A DNA stretch of 64,000 nt from Pseudomonas taeanensis MS-3. GTDB taxonomy: Bacteria > Pseudomonadota > Gammaproteobacteria > Pseudomonadales > Pseudomonadaceae. Positions within the stretch are counted from its first letter, which is position 1; every line of letters starts with the position of its first letter. Shown piece by piece: positions 35,294-46,629 of the stretch. The notes below the pieces were generated by a model, which saw nothing but the letters and a program-made list of their open reading frames with translations, did no database searches and was not told the origin of the DNA. The stretch spans positions 61,449 to 125,448 of the forward strand of contig NZ_AWSQ01000004.1 in the NCBI RefSeq assembly GCF_000498575.2, given 5' to 3'. Position numbers and translations under genes: made by a program.

Positions 35294-37351
35294 ATGTCTG
35301 AAGCCCGCAAGATTCTCGTCACCAGCGCCCTTCCCTACGCCAACGGTTCGATTCACCTCGGCCATATGCTCGAGTACATCCAGACCGACATGTGGGTGCG
35401 CTTCCAGAAACTGCGCGGCAACCAGTGCATCTACGTCTGCGCGGACGACGCCCACGGCTCGGCAATCATGCTGCGCGCCGAGAAGGAAGGCATCAGCGCA
35501 GAACAACTGATCGCCAACGTGCAAGCCGAGCACACCGCCGATTTCGCCGACTTCGGGGTGAACTTCGACAACTACCACTCGACCCACTCCGATGAGAACC
35601 GCGAGCTGTCAGCCGCCATTTACCTGAAGCTGCGCGACGCCGGGCATATCGCCACCCGCTCGGTGACCCAGTATTACGACCCGGAAAAGGGCATGTTCCT
35701 CGCCGACCGCTTCATCAAGGGCACCTGCCCGAAGTGTGCGAGCGAAGACCAGTACGGCGACAACTGCGAGAAGTGCGGTGCGACCTATGAGCCCACCGAA
35801 CTGAAGAACCCGCGCTCGGCGATTTCCGGCGCGGTACCTGAGCTACGCGACTCCAAGCACTTCTTCTTCAAGCTGCCAGACTTCGAGGCAATGCTGAAGA
35901 GCTGGACCCGTGGTGGTGCCCTACAAGACGCAGTGGCCAACAAGATTGCCGAGTGGCTGGACAGCGGCTTGCAGGAATGGGACATCAGCCGCGACGCTCC
36001 CTACTTCGGCTTCGAGATCCCCGACGAACCGGGCAAGTACTTCTATGTCTGGCTGGACGCGCCGATCGGCTACATGGCCAGTTTCAAGAACCTCTGCGGC
36101 AAGCGCCCGGAACTGGATTTCGATGCATTCTGGGGCAAGGACTCGACAGCCGAGCTGTATCACTTCATCGGCAAGGACATCGTCAACTTCCATGCCCTGT
36201 TCTGGCCAGCCATGCTCGAAGGCGCCGGCCTGCGCAAGCCGACAGCCGTCGCCGTGCATGGCTACCTGACCGTCAATGGCCAGAAGATGTCCAAGTCGCG
36301 CGGCACCTTCATCAAGGCGCGCACCTATCTGGATCACCTCAATCCGGAATACCTGCGCTACTACTACGCGGCCAAGCTGGGCCGTGGCGTCGATGACCTC
36401 GACCTCAACCTCGAGGACTTCGTGCAGAAGGTCAACTCCGACCTGGTCGGCAAGGTGGTGAATATCGCCAGCCGTTGCGCCGGCTTCATCCACAAGGGCA
36501 ATGCTGGGGTACTGGTGGCGGAAAACGCCGCGCCCGAATTGACCGACGCCTTCATCGGCGCCGCGCCAAGCATCGCCGAGGCCTACGAGGCCCGCGATTT
36601 TGCCCGTGCCATGCGCGAGATCATGGGTCTGGCCGACCGCGCCAACGCCTGGATCGCCGATAAGGCCCCCTGGTCGCTGAACAAGCAGGACGGCAAGCAG
36701 GACGAAGTCCAGGCAATCTGCGCCCTGGGCATCAACCTGTTCCGCCAGCTGGTGATCTTCCTCAAGCCGGTGCTACCGAAACTGGCTGCCGACGCCGAAG
36801 CCTTCCTCAATGTCGCCCCGCTGACCTGGAACGATCACCAGCACCTGCTGGCCAACCATCAACTGAAGCCGTTCAGCGCCCTGCTGAGCCGTATCGAGCC
36901 TGTGAAAATCGACGCCATGATAGAAGCCTCCAAAGAAGACCTCGCCGCCAGCGAAGCCGGCCCCACCCCACTGGAGAGCGCTCCCCGAGGCAATGGCGAG
37001 CTGAGCAAAGAGCCGCTGGCCGCGGAAATCAACTTCGACACTTTCGCCGCCGTCGACCTGCGCATCGCCCTGATCGAGAAAGCCGAGTTCGTCGAAGGCG
37101 CCGACAAATTGCTGCGCCTGACCCTGGATATCGGCGACGCCAAGCGTAACGTGTTCTCCGGCATCAAGAGCGCCTACCCGGACCCAAGCCAGCTGGAAGG
37201 CCGCCTGACCCTGTATGTGGCCAACCTAGCCGCACGCAAGATGAAGTTCGGCGTGTCCGAAGGCATGGTTCTGGCAGCGGGCCCCGGCGGCGATGAAATC
37301 TACCTGCTCAGCCCGGACAGCGGCGCCAAGCCAGGCCAGCGGGTCAAGTAA
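35294..37351 (+). CDS. metG: Methionyl-tRNA synthetase
   Basis: 685 residues. Class I synthetase charging tRNA-Met. The HIGH motif is HLGH (His21 to His24) and the KMSKS motif is KMSKS near residue 332. The zinc knuckle has cysteines [17 protein letters not shown] (about residues 144-160). After a linker rich in Ala/Pro, the C-terminal EMAP-II-like tRNA-binding and dimerisation domain ([22 protein letters not shown] shown by [12 protein letters not shown]) is present. The start at 35294 matches the family. It is followed by a hairpin and then the Rnf operon. Confidence 0.97.
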   Translation: MSEARKILVTSALPYANGSIHLGHMLEYIQTDMWVRFQKLRGNQCIYVCADDAHGSAIMLRAEKEGISAEQLIANVQAEHTADFADFGVNFDNYHSTHSDENRELSAAIYLKLRDAGHIATRSVTQYYDPEKGMFLADRFIKGTCPKCASEDQYGDNCEKCGATYEPTELKNPRSAISGAVPELRDSKHFFFKLPDFEAMLKSWTRGGALQDAVANKIAEWLDSGLQEWDISRDAPYFGFEIPDEPGKYFYVWLDAPIGYMASFKNLCGKRPELDFDAFWGKDSTAELYHFIGKDIVNFHALFWPAMLEGAGLRKPTAVAVHGYLTVNGQKMSKSRGTFIKARTYLDHLNPEYLRYYYAAKLGRGVDDLDLNLEDFVQKVNSDLVGKVVNIASRCAGFIHKGNAGVLVAENAAPELTDAFIGAAPSIAEAYEARDFARAMREIMGLADRANAWIADKAPWSLNKQDGKQDEVQAICALGINLFRQLVIFLKPVLPKLAADAEAFLNVAPLTWNDHQHLLANHQLKPFSALLSRIEPVKIDAMIEASKEDLAASEAGPTPLESAPRGNGELSKEPLAAEINFDTFAAVDLRIALIEKAEFVEGADKLLRLTLDIGDAKRNVFSGIKSAYPDPSQLEGRLTLYVANLAARKMKFGVSEGMVLAAGPGGDEIYLLSPDSGAKPGQRVK

Positions 37352-37410
37352 GTGAAATGGGCGGCGGGCTGAAGCCGCCTCGCGTACTGAACTAGCCTTA
37401 TAGGCAGTCA

Positions 37411-37436
37411 ACAAGCCGGCCAATGCCGGCTTGTTT
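37411..37436 (+). terminator. Probable terminator of metG
   Basis: AAGCCGGC and GCCGGCTT arms around CAAT, followed by GTTTGC. The T-run is short, so termination may be partial. Confidence 0.7.
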
Positions 37437-37507
37437 GCACCGGGCCGGTTCCCGATAATAGGCGCCCTATTTCTACGGCCTGCGCCTGTCCACCAACGGT
37501 ACCCGTG

Positions 37508-38092
37508 ATGACCGAACTCGCCCTGATCATGGTAAGCGCCATTCTGGTCAATAATTTCGTGCTGGTGCAGTTTCTCGGTCTCTGCCCCTTTATGGGCGTA
37601 TCGAAGAAGATCGAGACGGCCATCGGCCTGTCCCTGGCCACCACCTTCGTCCTGACCCTCGCGGCCATGTGCAGCTATCTGGTGCAGCAATATGTGCTCA
37701 AGCCGCTGGATCTGGAGTTTCTGCGCACCATCAGTTTCATCCTGGTGATCGCCGTGGTGGTGCAGTTCACCGAAATGGTGGTGAACAAGACCAGTCCGTT
37801 GCTGTATCGCGTGCTGGGTATCTTTCTTCCGCTGATCACCACCAACTGCATCGTTCTCGGCGTAGCCCTGCTCAACGCCAACAAGAGTGAATTCACCTTC
37901 ATTACCGCCACTGCCAACGGTTTCGCCGCCGGCCTGGGCTTCTCCCTGGTGTTGGTGTTGTTCGCCGCCATGCGTGAGCGCATCGCCATCGCCGATGTGC
38001 CGAAATCCTTTCAAGGCGCCGCCATCGGCATGCTCACCGCCGGCCTGATGTCGCTGGCATTCATGGGCTTCACCGGATTGATCAAGCTATGA
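37508..38092 (+). CDS. rsxA: Rnf/Rsx electron-transport complex subunit A
   Basis: 194 residues with six transmembrane helices. It contains [18 protein letters not shown] with its cluster cysteine, a mirrored cysteine in [11 protein letters not shown], and the family length. RnfA and RnfE form the membrane core through which electrons pass. The ATG at 37508 is used; a GTG directly before it is in frame but less likely. First gene of the rnfABCDGE-nth operon; the next gene overlaps by four bases. RsxA/RnfA proteins also affect SoxR in enterics. Confidence 0.96.
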   Translation: MTELALIMVSAILVNNFVLVQFLGLCPFMGVSKKIETAIGLSLATTFVLTLAAMCSYLVQQYVLKPLDLEFLRTISFILVIAVVVQFTEMVVNKTSPLLYRVLGIFLPLITTNCIVLGVALLNANKSEFTFITATANGFAAGLGFSLVLVLFAAMRERIAIADVPKSFQGAAIGMLTAGLMSLAFMGFTGLIKL

Positions 38093-38664
38093 CCCTGGTG
38101 ATCAGTGCGGTGCTCGCCCTGCTCGCCCTGTGCCTGGTGTGCGGGGCGATTCTCGGCTACGCCGCGGTACGCTTCAAGGTCGAAGGCGACCCCATCGCCG
38201 AGCAGGTCAACGCCCTGCTCCCGCAGACCCAGTGCGGCCAGTGCGGCTACCCCGGCTGCAAGCCCTACGCAGAGGCGATTGCCGCAGGCGACAAGATCAA
38301 CAAATGCCCTCCAGGTGGCGAAGCGACCATCCAGGCGCTGGCCGACCTGCTGGATGTCGAGGCGGAACCGCTGGACGCAGTGGAAGGCGAGAAACCGCAG
38401 ATGGTCGCCTACATCCGCGAGGCCGAGTGCATCGGCTGCACCAAATGCATCCAGGCCTGCCCGGTCGACGCCATCGTCGGCGCGGCCAAGCAGATGCACA
38501 CGGTGATCGTCTCCGAATGCACCGGTTGCGACCTGTGTGTCGAACCCTGCCCGGTGGACTGTATCGACATGATTGCAGTGGGTAGCACAGTGCAGACCTG
38601 GAAATGGAACCAGCCACTGGCACCCGGCCAATTGATCGCCAGCGACCGGGGGCAGGCAGCATGA
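38089..38664 (+). CDS. rsxB: Rnf/Rsx electron-transport complex subunit B
   Basis: 191 residues. One N-terminal membrane anchor is followed by the [16 protein letters not shown]e-S motif (four-cysteine [4Fe-4S]) and two ferredoxin-like clusters with the patterns [13 protein letters not shown] and [13 protein letters not shown]. It accepts electrons for or from ferredoxin on the cytoplasmic side of the inner membrane. It overlaps rsxA and rsxC by four bases (ATGA). Confidence 0.96.
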   Translation: MTLVISAVLALLALCLVCGAILGYAAVRFKVEGDPIAEQVNALLPQTQCGQCGYPGCKPYAEAIAAGDKINKCPPGGEATIQALADLLDVEAEPLDAVEGEKPQMVAYIREAECIGCTKCIQACPVDAIVGAAKQMHTVIVSECTGCDLCVEPCPVDCIDMIAVGSTVQTWKWNQPLAPGQLIASDRGQAA

Positions 38665-41333
38665 GTTCGTCGCAGATCTGGAACATCCCTGGCGGCATTC
38701 ACCCGCCCGAACACAAGGCGCTGTCCAACGCCACGTCGACTCAGCCGGTGCCACTGCCCAAGCGCCTGGTCCTGCCGCTGAACCAGCATATCGGCGCACC
38801 TGCCGAACCCGTGGTGGCACTCGGTGAGCGCGTGCTCAAGGGCCAGCTGATCGCAGCCGCCAACGGCTTCGTCAGCGTACCGGTGCATGCGCCGACGTCG
38901 GGCACCATCAGTTTTATCGGCCCCCAGCCTTACCCGCATGTTTCCGGCATGCTGGCCCCGGCCATCGTCATCGACAGCGACGGCCTGGATGAATGGTGCG
39001 AGCTGAAGCCCTGCCCGGATTTTCGCAGCCTGGAACCCGCCGATCTGCTTGAGCGCATCCGCCAGGCCGGGATCAGCGGCCTCGGCGGCGCCGGCTTCCC
39101 CACCGCGGTCAAGCTCACCGCGCGGCCGACCCAGAAGATCCACACCCTGGTGCTCAACGGCACCGAGTGCGAGCCTTACATCACCGCCGACGACCGGCTG
39201 ATGCGCGAGAAGGCCGCCGAACTGATCGCCGGCATCGAGATCCTCGCCCAGCTGATTCAACCGGAACAGGTGCTCATCGGCATCGAGGACAACAAGCCTG
39301 AAGCCATTGCCGCGGTGCAGGCGGCGATCGGCGCGCACCCCTTCAGCGTGCGGGTGTTTCCAACCAAGTACCCTTCTGGCGGTGAGAAGCAGCTGATCCA
39401 GATTCTCACCGGCGTGGAAGTACCCAGCGGCGGCCTGCCTGCCGATATCGGCATTCTCTGCCAGAACGTCGGCAGCGCTGTAGCCATCCATGATGCGGTG
39501 ATCCTCGGCAAACCGCTGATCTCGCGCATCACCACCCTGACCGGTGAAGCGCTGGCACGGCCGATGAACGTCGAAGCCCTGCTCGGCACGCCGGTCAACG
39601 AACTACTGGAATTTGCCGGCCTCGATCAGGCTCGACTGTATCGCCTGGTCATGGGCGGCCCGATGATGGGCTTCACCCTGCCCGACTTCGATGTGCCGTT
39701 GATCAAGACCACCAACTGCCTGCTGGCCGCCAGCCAAGCCGAATTGCCGCCACCGCCGCCGGCCATGCCGTGTATCCGTTGCGGCAAGTGCGCCGAGGCC
39801 TGTCCGGCCAGCCTGCTGCCGCAGCAGCTGCACTTCTTCGCCCTCGGCCAAGAGCATGAGCAGCTCAAGGCGCACAACCTGTTCGACTGCATTGAATGTG
39901 GTGCCTGCGCCTATGTCTGCCCGTCGAGCATTCCGCTGGTGCAGTATTACCGCGCCGCCAAAGGCGAGATCCGCGAGCTGGAACAGAAGCAACTCAAGGC
40001 CGAACAGTCCAAGCAGCGCTTCGAGTTGCGCCAGGACCGCCTGCGCCGCGCCGAAGAACAGAAAGAAGCCGAGCGCAAAGCGCGCGCGGAAAAAGCCGCC
40101 CGCGCCAAAGCCGCCCAGACCGACGCCGCCCAAGACGGGGCTGGCAGTGGAGAACAGCCACACAAGCCCGCCGGGCTTAGCGATGAGCTGAAGAAACTGA
40201 AAATCGCCGCAAGCATGGCCCAAGTCGCTCTGAAAAAGGCCGAAAAACAGCTGGCCAGTCACGACACCGCCGAACTGCAGGCCCAGGTCACGGACCTGCG
40301 CAGCGCCGCAGAGACCGCGCAGCAGGCCCTGGACGCCGCGCTGGCAACCAACTCAGTCGCCGCCCCTGCACCGACCAAGCCGGCCGACGATGGCGCGCTG
40401 AAAAAAGCCAAGATCGACGCCGCCATGCTCCGTGCGCAACTGCGCAAGCTGGAGAAGCTCGAGGCGCCAGACGCGGCCCAGCAAAGCGAATTGCAACAAC
40501 TGCGCAGCCAGCTGGCCGCTGCCGAAAAACTGCTGGCCGAGCTGGACAGCCAGACGCCCGCAGCGCCGACCAAGCCGGCCGACGATGGCGCGCTGAAAAA
40601 AGCCAAGATCGACGCCGCCATGCTCCGCGCGCAACTGCGCAAGCTGGAGAAGCTCGAGGCGCCAGACGCGGCGCAACTGAACGAATTGCAGCAGTTACGC
40701 GACAAGCTGGCTGCTGCCGAAAAACTGCTGGCCGAGCTGGACAGCCAGACGCCCGCAGCGCCAACCAAGCCGGCCGACGACGGCGCGCTGAAAAAAGCCA
40801 AGATCGACGCCGCCATGCTCCGCGCGCAACTGCGCAAGCAGGAGAAGCTCGAAGCACCGGACGCGGCGCAACTAAACGAATTGCAGCAGTTGCGCGACAA
40901 GCTGGCCGCTGCCGAAAAACTGCTGGCCGAGCTGGACAGCCAGACGCCTGCAGCGCCAGCCAAGGCGGTTGACGATGGTGCGCTGAAAAAAGCCAAGATC
41001 GAACTGGCAATGAAACGCGCCGAGCTGAAAAAAGCAGAAAAAGCCGCAGCCGAGGACATCGACCTGGGCGCCTTGCGCGATGCCGTCACTGCAGCCGAGC
41101 AGGCTCTGCATTCCGCCGAAGCCACATCCAGCAAGCCTGCACCCGACCTGGTGCGTAGCGAGAAACGTCCCATCGACGAAGCCACCCGCACGCTGAAAAC
41201 CGAAGTCGCTTTCGCCCGCGCCGACTTACGCAAGCTGGAGCGCGAGGAGAACGTCTCGGCAGATGTCATCGAACCCGCGCGTTTGCGCCTGGCCGAAGCC
41301 GAACGCAAGCTGAACGAACACCAGAACGCATAA
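38661..41333 (+). CDS. rsxC: Rnf/Rsx electron-transport complex subunit C, with a long repeat tail
   Basis: 890 residues. The N-terminal 430 hold the NADH/FMN-binding SLBB-like part ([23 protein letters not shown]) and two [4Fe-4S] clusters ([12 protein letters not shown] and [12 protein letters not shown]). RnfC docks NADH on the complex. From about residue 450 the chain is a charged Ala/Lys/Glu-rich coiled-coil tail, containing about three and a third copies of a 65-residue repeat (40374 onward). The tail is much longer than the enteric protein's core. The start overlaps rsxB at ATGA. Confidence 0.95.
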   Translation: MSSSQIWNIPGGIHPPEHKALSNATSTQPVPLPKRLVLPLNQHIGAPAEPVVALGERVLKGQLIAAANGFVSVPVHAPTSGTISFIGPQPYPHVSGMLAPAIVIDSDGLDEWCELKPCPDFRSLEPADLLERIRQAGISGLGGAGFPTAVKLTARPTQKIHTLVLNGTECEPYITADDRLMREKAAELIAGIEILAQLIQPEQVLIGIEDNKPEAIAAVQAAIGAHPFSVRVFPTKYPSGGEKQLIQILTGVEVPSGGLPADIGILCQNVGSAVAIHDAVILGKPLISRITTLTGEALARPMNVEALLGTPVNELLEFAGLDQARLYRLVMGGPMMGFTLPDFDVPLIKTTNCLLAASQAELPPPPPAMPCIRCGKCAEACPASLLPQQLHFFALGQEHEQLKAHNLFDCIECGACAYVCPSSIPLVQYYRAAKGEIRELEQKQLKAEQSKQRFELRQDRLRRAEEQKEAERKARAEKAARAKAAQTDAAQDGAGSGEQPHKPAGLSDELKKLKIAASMAQVALKKAEKQLASHDTAELQAQVTDLRSAAETAQQALDAALATNSVAAPAPTKPADDGALKKAKIDAAMLRAQLRKLEKLEAPDAAQQSELQQLRSQLAAAEKLLAELDSQTPAAPTKPADDGALKKAKIDAAMLRAQLRKLEKLEAPDAAQLNELQQLRDKLAAAEKLLAELDSQTPAAPTKPADDGALKKAKIDAAMLRAQLRKQEKLEAPDAAQLNELQQLRDKLAAAEKLLAELDSQTPAAPAKAVDDGALKKAKIELAMKRAELKKAEKAAAEDIDLGALRDAVTAAEQALHSAEATSSKPAPDLVRSEKRPIDEATRTLKTEVAFARADLRKLEREENVSADVIEPARLRLAEAERKLNEHQNA
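40374..41010 (+). repeat. 65-codon tandem repeat within rsxC
   Basis: Three full 195-base units start at 40374, 40569 and 40764 and a partial fourth starts at 40959. Each codes for a [14 protein letters not shown] start, a long [18 protein letters not shown] helix and a [18 protein letters not shown] end. Unit-to-unit differences are few (for example RKLE versus RKQE in the third), pointing to recent expansion. The repeats are predicted coiled coil. Confidence 0.93.
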
Positions 41334-41396
41334 ACCGCTGGAGTAGGTCGCTACGCGACTAAGCCGCACAGCACCGCACATGACACCGGAGCGCCA

Positions 41397-42428
41397 ATGG
41401 CCCTGCCCCGCATCACCTCGCCCCACGCCAAGGGCAGCAATCGCACTCAGCAGGTGATGCTGCAGGTGTTGCTGGCCACCCTACCCGGGGTGTTCGCCCT
41501 GAGCTGGCTATTCGGCTTCGGCACGCTGATCAACCTGCTCTGGGCCAGCGCCTGCGCCCTCGGTTTCGAGGCTGCCATTCTCGCCTTGCGCCAGCGCCCG
41601 CTGGGCTTCTACCTGAACGACTACAGCGCCCTGGTCACCGCCGTACTGCTGGCCCTGGCCCTGCCACCCTATTCGCCCTGGTGGCTGACCCTGATCGCCA
41701 CCGGCTTTGCCATCGTGTTTGGCAAGCAGCTGTATGGCGGCCTCGGCCAGAACCCCTTCAACCCGGCGATGCTCGGCTACGTGGTGGTGCTCATCTCCTT
41801 CCCGGTCGAGATGACCAGCTGGCCTGCACCGCACCGCGTCGGCCTGCTCGACGGCCTGCAGCACATCCTCGGCATCGCCGCCCTGCCCGATGGCTGGACC
41901 CAGGCCACCGCCCTGGATGCGCTGAAAATAAACAAAAGCCTGACCATCGACGAGCTCTGGGCGCAACATCCGGCGTTCGGCCGTTTCGGCGGCGCCTCTG
42001 TCGAGGCGGTCAATCTGGCCTTCCTTGCCGGCGGCCTGTACCTGCTGCACAAGCGGCTGTTCACCTGGCACGCACCGGTCGCCATGCTCGCGGCACTGGC
42101 CCTGATGAGCCTGCTGTTCTGGAATGGCTCGGGCTCCGACTCCCACGGCTCGCCGCTGTTTCACCTGCTCAGTGGCGCGACCATGCTCGGCGCCTTCTTT
42201 ATCGTCACCGACCCGGTGTCCGGCGCCACCAGCAACCTCGGCCGGCTGATCTTCGGTTTCGGCGTCGGCGTGCTGGTCTACATCATCCGCGCCTGGGGCG
42301 GTTACCCGGACGGCATGGCCTTCGCCGTGCTGCTAATGAACCTGGCCGCACCGACCATCGACTACTACACCCGGCCGCGCACCTATGGCCACCGCAAGCC
42401 GACTCGCGGCTTCAAGTTGGGGGAGTAA
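41397..42428 (+). CDS. rsxD: Rnf/Rsx electron-transport complex subunit D
   Basis: 343 residues, about ten transmembrane helices. The SGATMLGAFFIVTDPVSGAT region contains the threonine that carries covalently bound FMN in RnfD. The N-terminal FGFGTLINLLWASACALGFE and the FGKQLYGGLGQNPFNPAM loop are typical. It is part of the inner-membrane core of the complex. The ATG at 41397 has GGAGCGCCA upstream; it lies 63 bases after rsxC. Confidence 0.96.
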   Translation: MALPRITSPHAKGSNRTQQVMLQVLLATLPGVFALSWLFGFGTLINLLWASACALGFEAAILALRQRPLGFYLNDYSALVTAVLLALALPPYSPWWLTLIATGFAIVFGKQLYGGLGQNPFNPAMLGYVVVLISFPVEMTSWPAPHRVGLLDGLQHILGIAALPDGWTQATALDALKINKSLTIDELWAQHPAFGRFGGASVEAVNLAFLAGGLYLLHKRLFTWHAPVAMLAALALMSLLFWNGSGSDSHGSPLFHLLSGATMLGAFFIVTDPVSGATSNLGRLIFGFGVGVLVYIIRAWGGYPDGMAFAVLLMNLAAPTIDYYTRPRTYGHRKPTRGFKLGE

Positions 42429-42431
42429 CCC

Positions 42432-43073
42432 GTGCTACCCGAAATCAGCCGCTCGATGCTGAAAAACAGCCTGGTCCTCGGCCTCTTCGCCATCACCACG
42501 GTGGGTCTGGTGGCATTGGTGCAACAAGCCACCGCCAGCCGCATCGCCACCTCCGAGCGCGAAGCCCAGGTGCGCGCCCTGACCGAGATTCTGCCCACCG
42601 ACAGTTACGACAATCACCTGCTGGACAACCCCATCCAGGTGCATGACCCCATCCTGCTCGGCAACAAGCGTCCACAACCGGCCTATATCGCCCTCAAAGA
42701 CGGCCAGCCCAGCGCGCTGATCCTGCGGGTCACCGCACCGGACGGTTACGGCGGCGCGATCCAACTGCTGGTCGGTATTCGCGCCGATGGCCAATTGGCC
42801 GGCGTGCGCGCACTTAGCCACAAGGAAACCCCGGGCCTGGGCGACAAGATCGAACTGGCCAAGAGCCAATGGATTCGCAGTTTCGAGGGCAAGTCCCTGA
42901 GCGACCCCAACGAGGATGGCTGGGCGGTGAAGAAAGATCGCGGCAGCTTCGATCAGTTCGCCGGCGCCACCATCACCCCGCGCGCGGTGGTCAAGGCCAC
43001 GCACAAGGCCTTGCAGTATTTCGACGCGCACAAGAAGGAGCTGTTCGCAGCCCAGGTGAAATCCAATGGCTAG
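42432..43073 (+). CDS. rsxG: Rnf/Rsx electron-transport complex subunit G
   Basis: 213 residues. One membrane anchor ([21 protein letters not shown]) is followed by a periplasmic FMN-binding domain with [13 protein letters not shown] and the FMN-attachment stretch [11 protein letters not shown] (Thr in GATI). Start: GTG at 42432 with GGGGGAG upstream; an ATG eight codons in is a second option. It is four bases after rsxD and overlaps rsxE by eight bases. Confidence 0.95.
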   Translation: MLPEISRSMLKNSLVLGLFAITTVGLVALVQQATASRIATSEREAQVRALTEILPTDSYDNHLLDNPIQVHDPILLGNKRPQPAYIALKDGQPSALILRVTAPDGYGGAIQLLVGIRADGQLAGVRALSHKETPGLGDKIELAKSQWIRSFEGKSLSDPNEDGWAVKKDRGSFDQFAGATITPRAVVKATHKALQYFDAHKKELFAAQVKSNG

Positions 43074-43779
43074 TCCCAGCTTTCGCGAAATATCCCTCAA
43101 CGGCCTGTGGAAGAACAACCCGGCGCTGGTCCAGTTACTAGGCCTCTGCCCTCTGTTGGGTACCAGCAACTCGACGGTCAACGCGCTCGGTCTGGCCCTG
43201 GCCAGCGCGATCGTGTTGATCTGTTCCAACACTGCCGTATCGCTGGTCCGTGGAGTGGTTAACACCGCCGTCCGCCTGCCCGCCTTCGTCATGATCATCG
43301 CTGCCCTGACCACCTGTATCGAGCTGCTGATGCAGGCCTACACCTACGAGCTGTATCAGATTCTCGGCATCTTCATTCCGTTGATCACCACCAACTGCGT
43401 GATCCTCGGCCGCGCCGATGCCTTCGCGGCGAAGAACGACCCGCTGCGCGCCGCCTATGACGGCCTGGTCATGGGCCTGGGCTTCGGCGTGGTGCTGGTA
43501 CTGATCGGCGCCCTGCGCGAGCTGTTCGGCACCGGCGTGCTGTTCGCCAATATGCAGCTGCTGTTCGGCCCGATGGCGGCCGGCTGGCAGGTGACGGTAT
43601 TCCCAGGCTACCCCGGCTTTCTGCTGGCCATCCTGCCACCAGGTGCCTTTATCGTCCTCGGCCTGCTGATCGCCGGCAAGAATCGCATCGATCAGGCACT
43701 GGTCGAACGAGCCAGAGCCAAGCAACCGGACGCGCCGGTGCAGAGCCGACGGGTGCGGGTCACAGGAGTGATCGAGTGA
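43066..43779 (+). CDS. rsxE: Rnf/Rsx electron-transport complex subunit E
   Basis: 237 residues, six transmembrane helices, homologous to RnfA. It has [19 protein letters not shown] and [15 protein letters not shown], each with the cluster-ligating cysteine. RnfA and RnfE together bind the membrane [2Fe-2S] cluster. A charged C-terminal tail ([20 protein letters not shown]) is longer than in enterics. The start overlaps rsxG, and the end overlaps nth by four bases. Confidence 0.95.
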   Translation: MASPSFREISLNGLWKNNPALVQLLGLCPLLGTSNSTVNALGLALASAIVLICSNTAVSLVRGVVNTAVRLPAFVMIIAALTTCIELLMQAYTYELYQILGIFIPLITTNCVILGRADAFAAKNDPLRAAYDGLVMGLGFGVVLVLIGALRELFGTGVLFANMQLLFGPMAAGWQVTVFPGYPGFLLAILPPGAFIVLGLLIAGKNRIDQALVERARAKQPDAPVQSRRVRVTGVIE

Positions 43780-44414
43780 ACGCGGCAAAACGCTACGAGA
43801 TTTTCCGCCGCCTGCATGAAGACAACCCGGAACCGAAAACCGAACTGGCCTACAGTTCACCCTTCGAACTGCTGATCGCCGTTATTCTCTCCGCCCAGGC
43901 CACCGATGTCGGGGTCAACAAGGCCACCGCCAAATTGTTCCCGGTGGCCAATACGCCGGAGGCCATCTATGCCCTGGGCGTAGAAGGGCTGTCGGCGTAC
44001 ATCAAGACCATCGGCCTGTTCAACAGCAAGGCGAAGAACGTCATCGAGACCTGCCGCCTGCTGGTCGAACAGCATGGCGGCCAGGTACCGCAGACCCGCG
44101 AAGCCCTGGAGGCACTACCCGGGGTCGGCCGCAAGACCGCCAATGTGGTGCTCAACACCGCCTTCAGGCAACTGACCATGGCAGTCGACACACATATTTT
44201 CCGGGTCAGCAACCGCACCGGCATCGCCCCCGGCAAAACCGTGCTTGAGGTCGAAAAAAAGCTGCTGAAGTTCGTGCCCAAGGAATTTCTGCTGGACTCG
44301 CACCATTGGCTGATCCTGCATGGCCGCTACGTCTGCCAGGCACGCAAGCCGCGCTGTGGCAGCTGCCTCATCGAAGACCTGTGCGAGTACAAGCACAAAA
44401 CCTCTGACGATTGA
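43776..44414 (+). CDS. nth: Endonuclease III
   Basis: 212 residues. DNA glycosylase/AP lyase that removes oxidised pyrimidines. The helix-hairpin-helix [13 protein letters not shown] contains the catalytic Lys, and [12 protein letters not shown] the catalytic Asp. The C-terminal Fe-S loop C-x6-C-x2-C-x5-C is [17 protein letters not shown]. Last gene of the rnf operon, overlapping rsxE at ATGA; this rnf-nth coupling is common and fits a shared need for Fe-S clusters. Confidence 0.97.
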   Translation: MNAAKRYEIFRRLHEDNPEPKTELAYSSPFELLIAVILSAQATDVGVNKATAKLFPVANTPEAIYALGVEGLSAYIKTIGLFNSKAKNVIETCRLLVEQHGGQVPQTREALEALPGVGRKTANVVLNTAFRQLTMAVDTHIFRVSNRTGIAPGKTVLEVEKKLLKFVPKEFLLDSHHWLILHGRYVCQARKPRCGSCLIEDLCEYKHKTSDD

Positions 44415-44521
44415 GCTTTCATTAAGAAACTTGATGAGCCGATTGAAAAAATCTTTTTTACCTGCAGCGATTTTGCCGCTATAAGGTGCGCAAATGGCCC
44501 CGGTAGCCTGGAGTAGAGAAG

Positions 44522-44701
44522 ATGAGCAGCGATAAAGAAGACCTCGAACTCGATGAAGATTTTGTCGCAGACGATGCAGACGATACCGAAAGCCCCGTCG
44601 AAGTTGCCAAGACCAACCTGACCAAGCGACGCATCATCGACAACTTTCTCGACGAGCGACGCCTGAACAAACAACTGGCCGAGTACGATTTCGATCTGTA
44701 G
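44522..44701 (+). CDS. PA3496-family small acidic protein
   Basis: 59 residues, too short for automatic calling at usual cut-offs but clearly coding. It starts MSSDKEDLELDEDF, very acidic, then becomes basic and helical at KTNLTKRRIIDNFLDERRLNKQL, and ends YDFDL. It matches the PA3496-type small protein that follows nth in pseudomonads, described as a putative envelope integrity protein. TAGAGAAG precedes the ATG, and a terminator follows. The function here is not proven. Confidence 0.85.
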   Translation: MSSDKEDLELDEDFVADDADDTESPVEVAKTNLTKRRIIDNFLDERRLNKQLAEYDFDL

Positions 44702-44717
44702 CGCCGAATGCAAAATC

Positions 44718-44748
44718 AAAAAGCCCCGCACAAGTGCGGGGCTTTTTG
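44718..44748 (+). terminator. Rho-independent terminator after the PA3496-family gene
   Basis: AAAAAGCCCCGCAC and GTGCGGGGCTTTTT form a stem with a 2-base loop. It is nearly symmetric, so it may stop transcripts from both sides, including gloA from the right. Confidence 0.93.
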
Positions 44749-44770
44749 ATTCCGGGCGAAACGGCCAGTT

Positions 44771-45163
44771 TCAATCGTTACGCGATGGCGACAGCAGTTC
44801 GATCTTGTAGCCATCGGGATCCTCGACGAAGGCCAGGATACTGCTACCGTGCTTCATCGGTCCCGGCTCGCGGGTGATCTTGCCACCGCGCGCCCGGATG
44901 TCCTCGCAGGCCTTGTAGACATCCTCGACCTCCAGGGCGATATGACCATAGCCGGTGCCCAGCTCGTAGCTGTCCACACCCCAGTTATGGGTCAGTTCGA
45001 TCACACTGTTATGTGCCTCATCACCATAGCCGACGAAGGCCAGGGTGAACTGTCCCTCCGCGTAATCCTTACGGCGCAGCAAGGTCATGCCCAGCACTTC
45101 GGTGTAGAAGGCGATGGATTTATCCATGTCGCCAACCCGTAGCATGGTATGCAGCAGTCTCAT
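44771..45163 (-). CDS. gloA: Lactoylglutathione lyase (glyoxalase I)
   Basis: 130 residues. Converts the methylglyoxal-glutathione adduct to S-lactoylglutathione. Features: [24 protein letters not shown] (start of the first module, with His5 as a metal ligand), [26 protein letters not shown] (Glu and His ligands; shown by VIELTHNW and YGHIALEV) and [11 protein letters not shown] (Glu ligand). Metal is typically Ni2+ or Co2+ for this short type. The start at 45163 has GAGGAGAAC upstream; a 16-residue-longer start is not supported. Confidence 0.94.
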   Translation of the reverse strand: MRLLHTMLRVGDMDKSIAFYTEVLGMTLLRRKDYAEGQFTLAFVGYGDEAHNSVIELTHNWGVDSYELGTGYGHIALEVEDVYKACEDIRARGGKITREPGPMKHGSSILAFVEDPDGYKIELLSPSRND

Positions 45164-45279
45164 CAGCGTTCTCCTCGTTCTGTACCGCTTGTGGCGGTCC
45201 TTAGAAAGCACAACCCCGGCGATTGCCGGGGCAGTGCTTGCGATAGGTTATAGCGCAGCCAGGGGCTGCCACAGGCTGC

Positions 45280-46497
45280 TTACAGCAGCTTGCGCCCCTT
45301 GTTCGCGGCGATGCGCATGCGCAATGCGTTGAGCTTGATGAAGCCCGCCGCATCACGCTGATCGTAGGCGCCGGCATCGTCTTCGAAGGTGGCGATATTG
45401 GCATCAAACAGTGAATCGTCAGACTTGCGGCCCACCACTATAACGTTGCCCTTGTACAGCTTCAGGCGCACCACACCATTCACGCTGGCCTGCGAGGCGT
45501 CGATCATCTGCTGCAACATGATGCGTTCCGGGCTCCACCAGAAACCGTTATAGATCAGGCTGGCGTACTTGGGCATCAACTCGTCTTTCAGGTGAGCGAC
45601 TTCGCGATCCAGGGTGATCGACTCGATGGCACGGTGGCCCTTGAGCATGATGGTGCCGCCGGGGGTCTCGTAGCAGCCGCGCGACTTCATGCCGACGAAG
45701 CGGTTTTCGACTATGTCCAGGCGACCGATGCCGTTCTCACCGCCAATGCGGTTCAGCTCAGTCAACACAGTCGCCGGCGTCATGTCCTTGCCGTCGATGG
45801 CAACGATGTCACCGGCGCGGTAGGTCAGTTCGATATAGGTTGGAGTATCCGGTGCGGCTTCAGGGGACTTGGTCCACTTCCACATGTCTTCTTCGTGCTC
45901 GGTCCAGGTGTCTTCCAGCACGCCGCCTTCATAGGAGATATGCAGCAGGTTGGCATCCATGGAGTACGGCGACTTCTTCTTGCCGTGGCGCTCGATCGGG
46001 ATGGCATGCTTCTCGGCATAGTCCATCAGCTTCTCTCGCGACAGCAGATCCCACTCGCGCCACGGTGCAATCACCTTGACGCCCGGCTTGAGTGCATAGG
46101 CGCCCAGCTCGAAGCGAACCTGGTCGTTGCCCTTACCGGTGGCGCCGTGGGAGATGGCATCGGCGCCAGTTTCGTTGGCGATCTCGATCAGGCGCTTGGC
46201 GATCAGCGGACGAGCGATGGAAGTACCCAGCAGGTACTCACCTTCATAGATGGTGTTGGCACGGAACATCGGGTAGACGAAATCGCGCACGAACTCTTCA
46301 CGCAGGTCGTCGATGTAGATTTCCTTGACGCCCATGGCCTTGGCCTTGGCACGAGCCGGCTCGACTTCCTCACCCTGGCCGAGGTCGGCAGTGAAAGTCA
46401 CCACTTCGCAGTTATAGGTATCTTGCAGCCACTTGAGGATCACCGAAGTGTCCAGGCCACCGGAATACGCCAGGACTACCTTGTTTACGTCGGCCAT
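45280..46497 (-). CDS. argG: Argininosuccinate synthase
   Basis: 405 residues. Joins citrulline and aspartate with ATP to form argininosuccinate, in arginine biosynthesis; argF in this window makes the citrulline. Motifs: the P-loop-like YSGGLDTS (about residue 11), [15 protein letters not shown] (aspartate and citrulline sites), and SYEGGVLED. The ATG at 46497 gives the family length. It is 132 bases from motY on the same strand. ArgR control is expected from the pathway but no operator was identified. Confidence 0.96.
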   Translation of the reverse strand: MADVNKVVLAYSGGLDTSVILKWLQDTYNCEVVTFTADLGQGEEVEPARAKAKAMGVKEIYIDDLREEFVRDFVYPMFRANTIYEGEYLLGTSIARPLIAKRLIEIANETGADAISHGATGKGNDQVRFELGAYALKPGVKVIAPWREWDLLSREKLMDYAEKHAIPIERHGKKKSPYSMDANLLHISYEGGVLEDTWTEHEEDMWKWTKSPEAAPDTPTYIELTYRAGDIVAIDGKDMTPATVLTELNRIGGENGIGRLDIVENRFVGMKSRGCYETPGGTIMLKGHRAIESITLDREVAHLKDELMPKYASLIYNGFWWSPERIMLQQMIDASQASVNGVVRLKLYKGNVIVVGRKSDDSLFDANIATFEDDAGAYDQRDAAGFIKLNALRMRIAANKGRKLL

Positions 46498-46629
46498 GCC
46501 ATCAACTCCACGGGGTTGTTCGGGAAAACCCGTGATTCTACTGCCCATGCCGCATGATTTACAGAGGCGCGACAGCTTGTGACGACCAAGCGACGGTTTA
46601 TATCGTAATAGCGTCGTGCCTTGCCGCCC

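Noticed and set aside
40259..41308. 349-codon minus-strand frame over the rsxC repeat tail
   Set aside because: Ser/Ala-rich antisense reading that is repetitive only because rsxC is repetitive.
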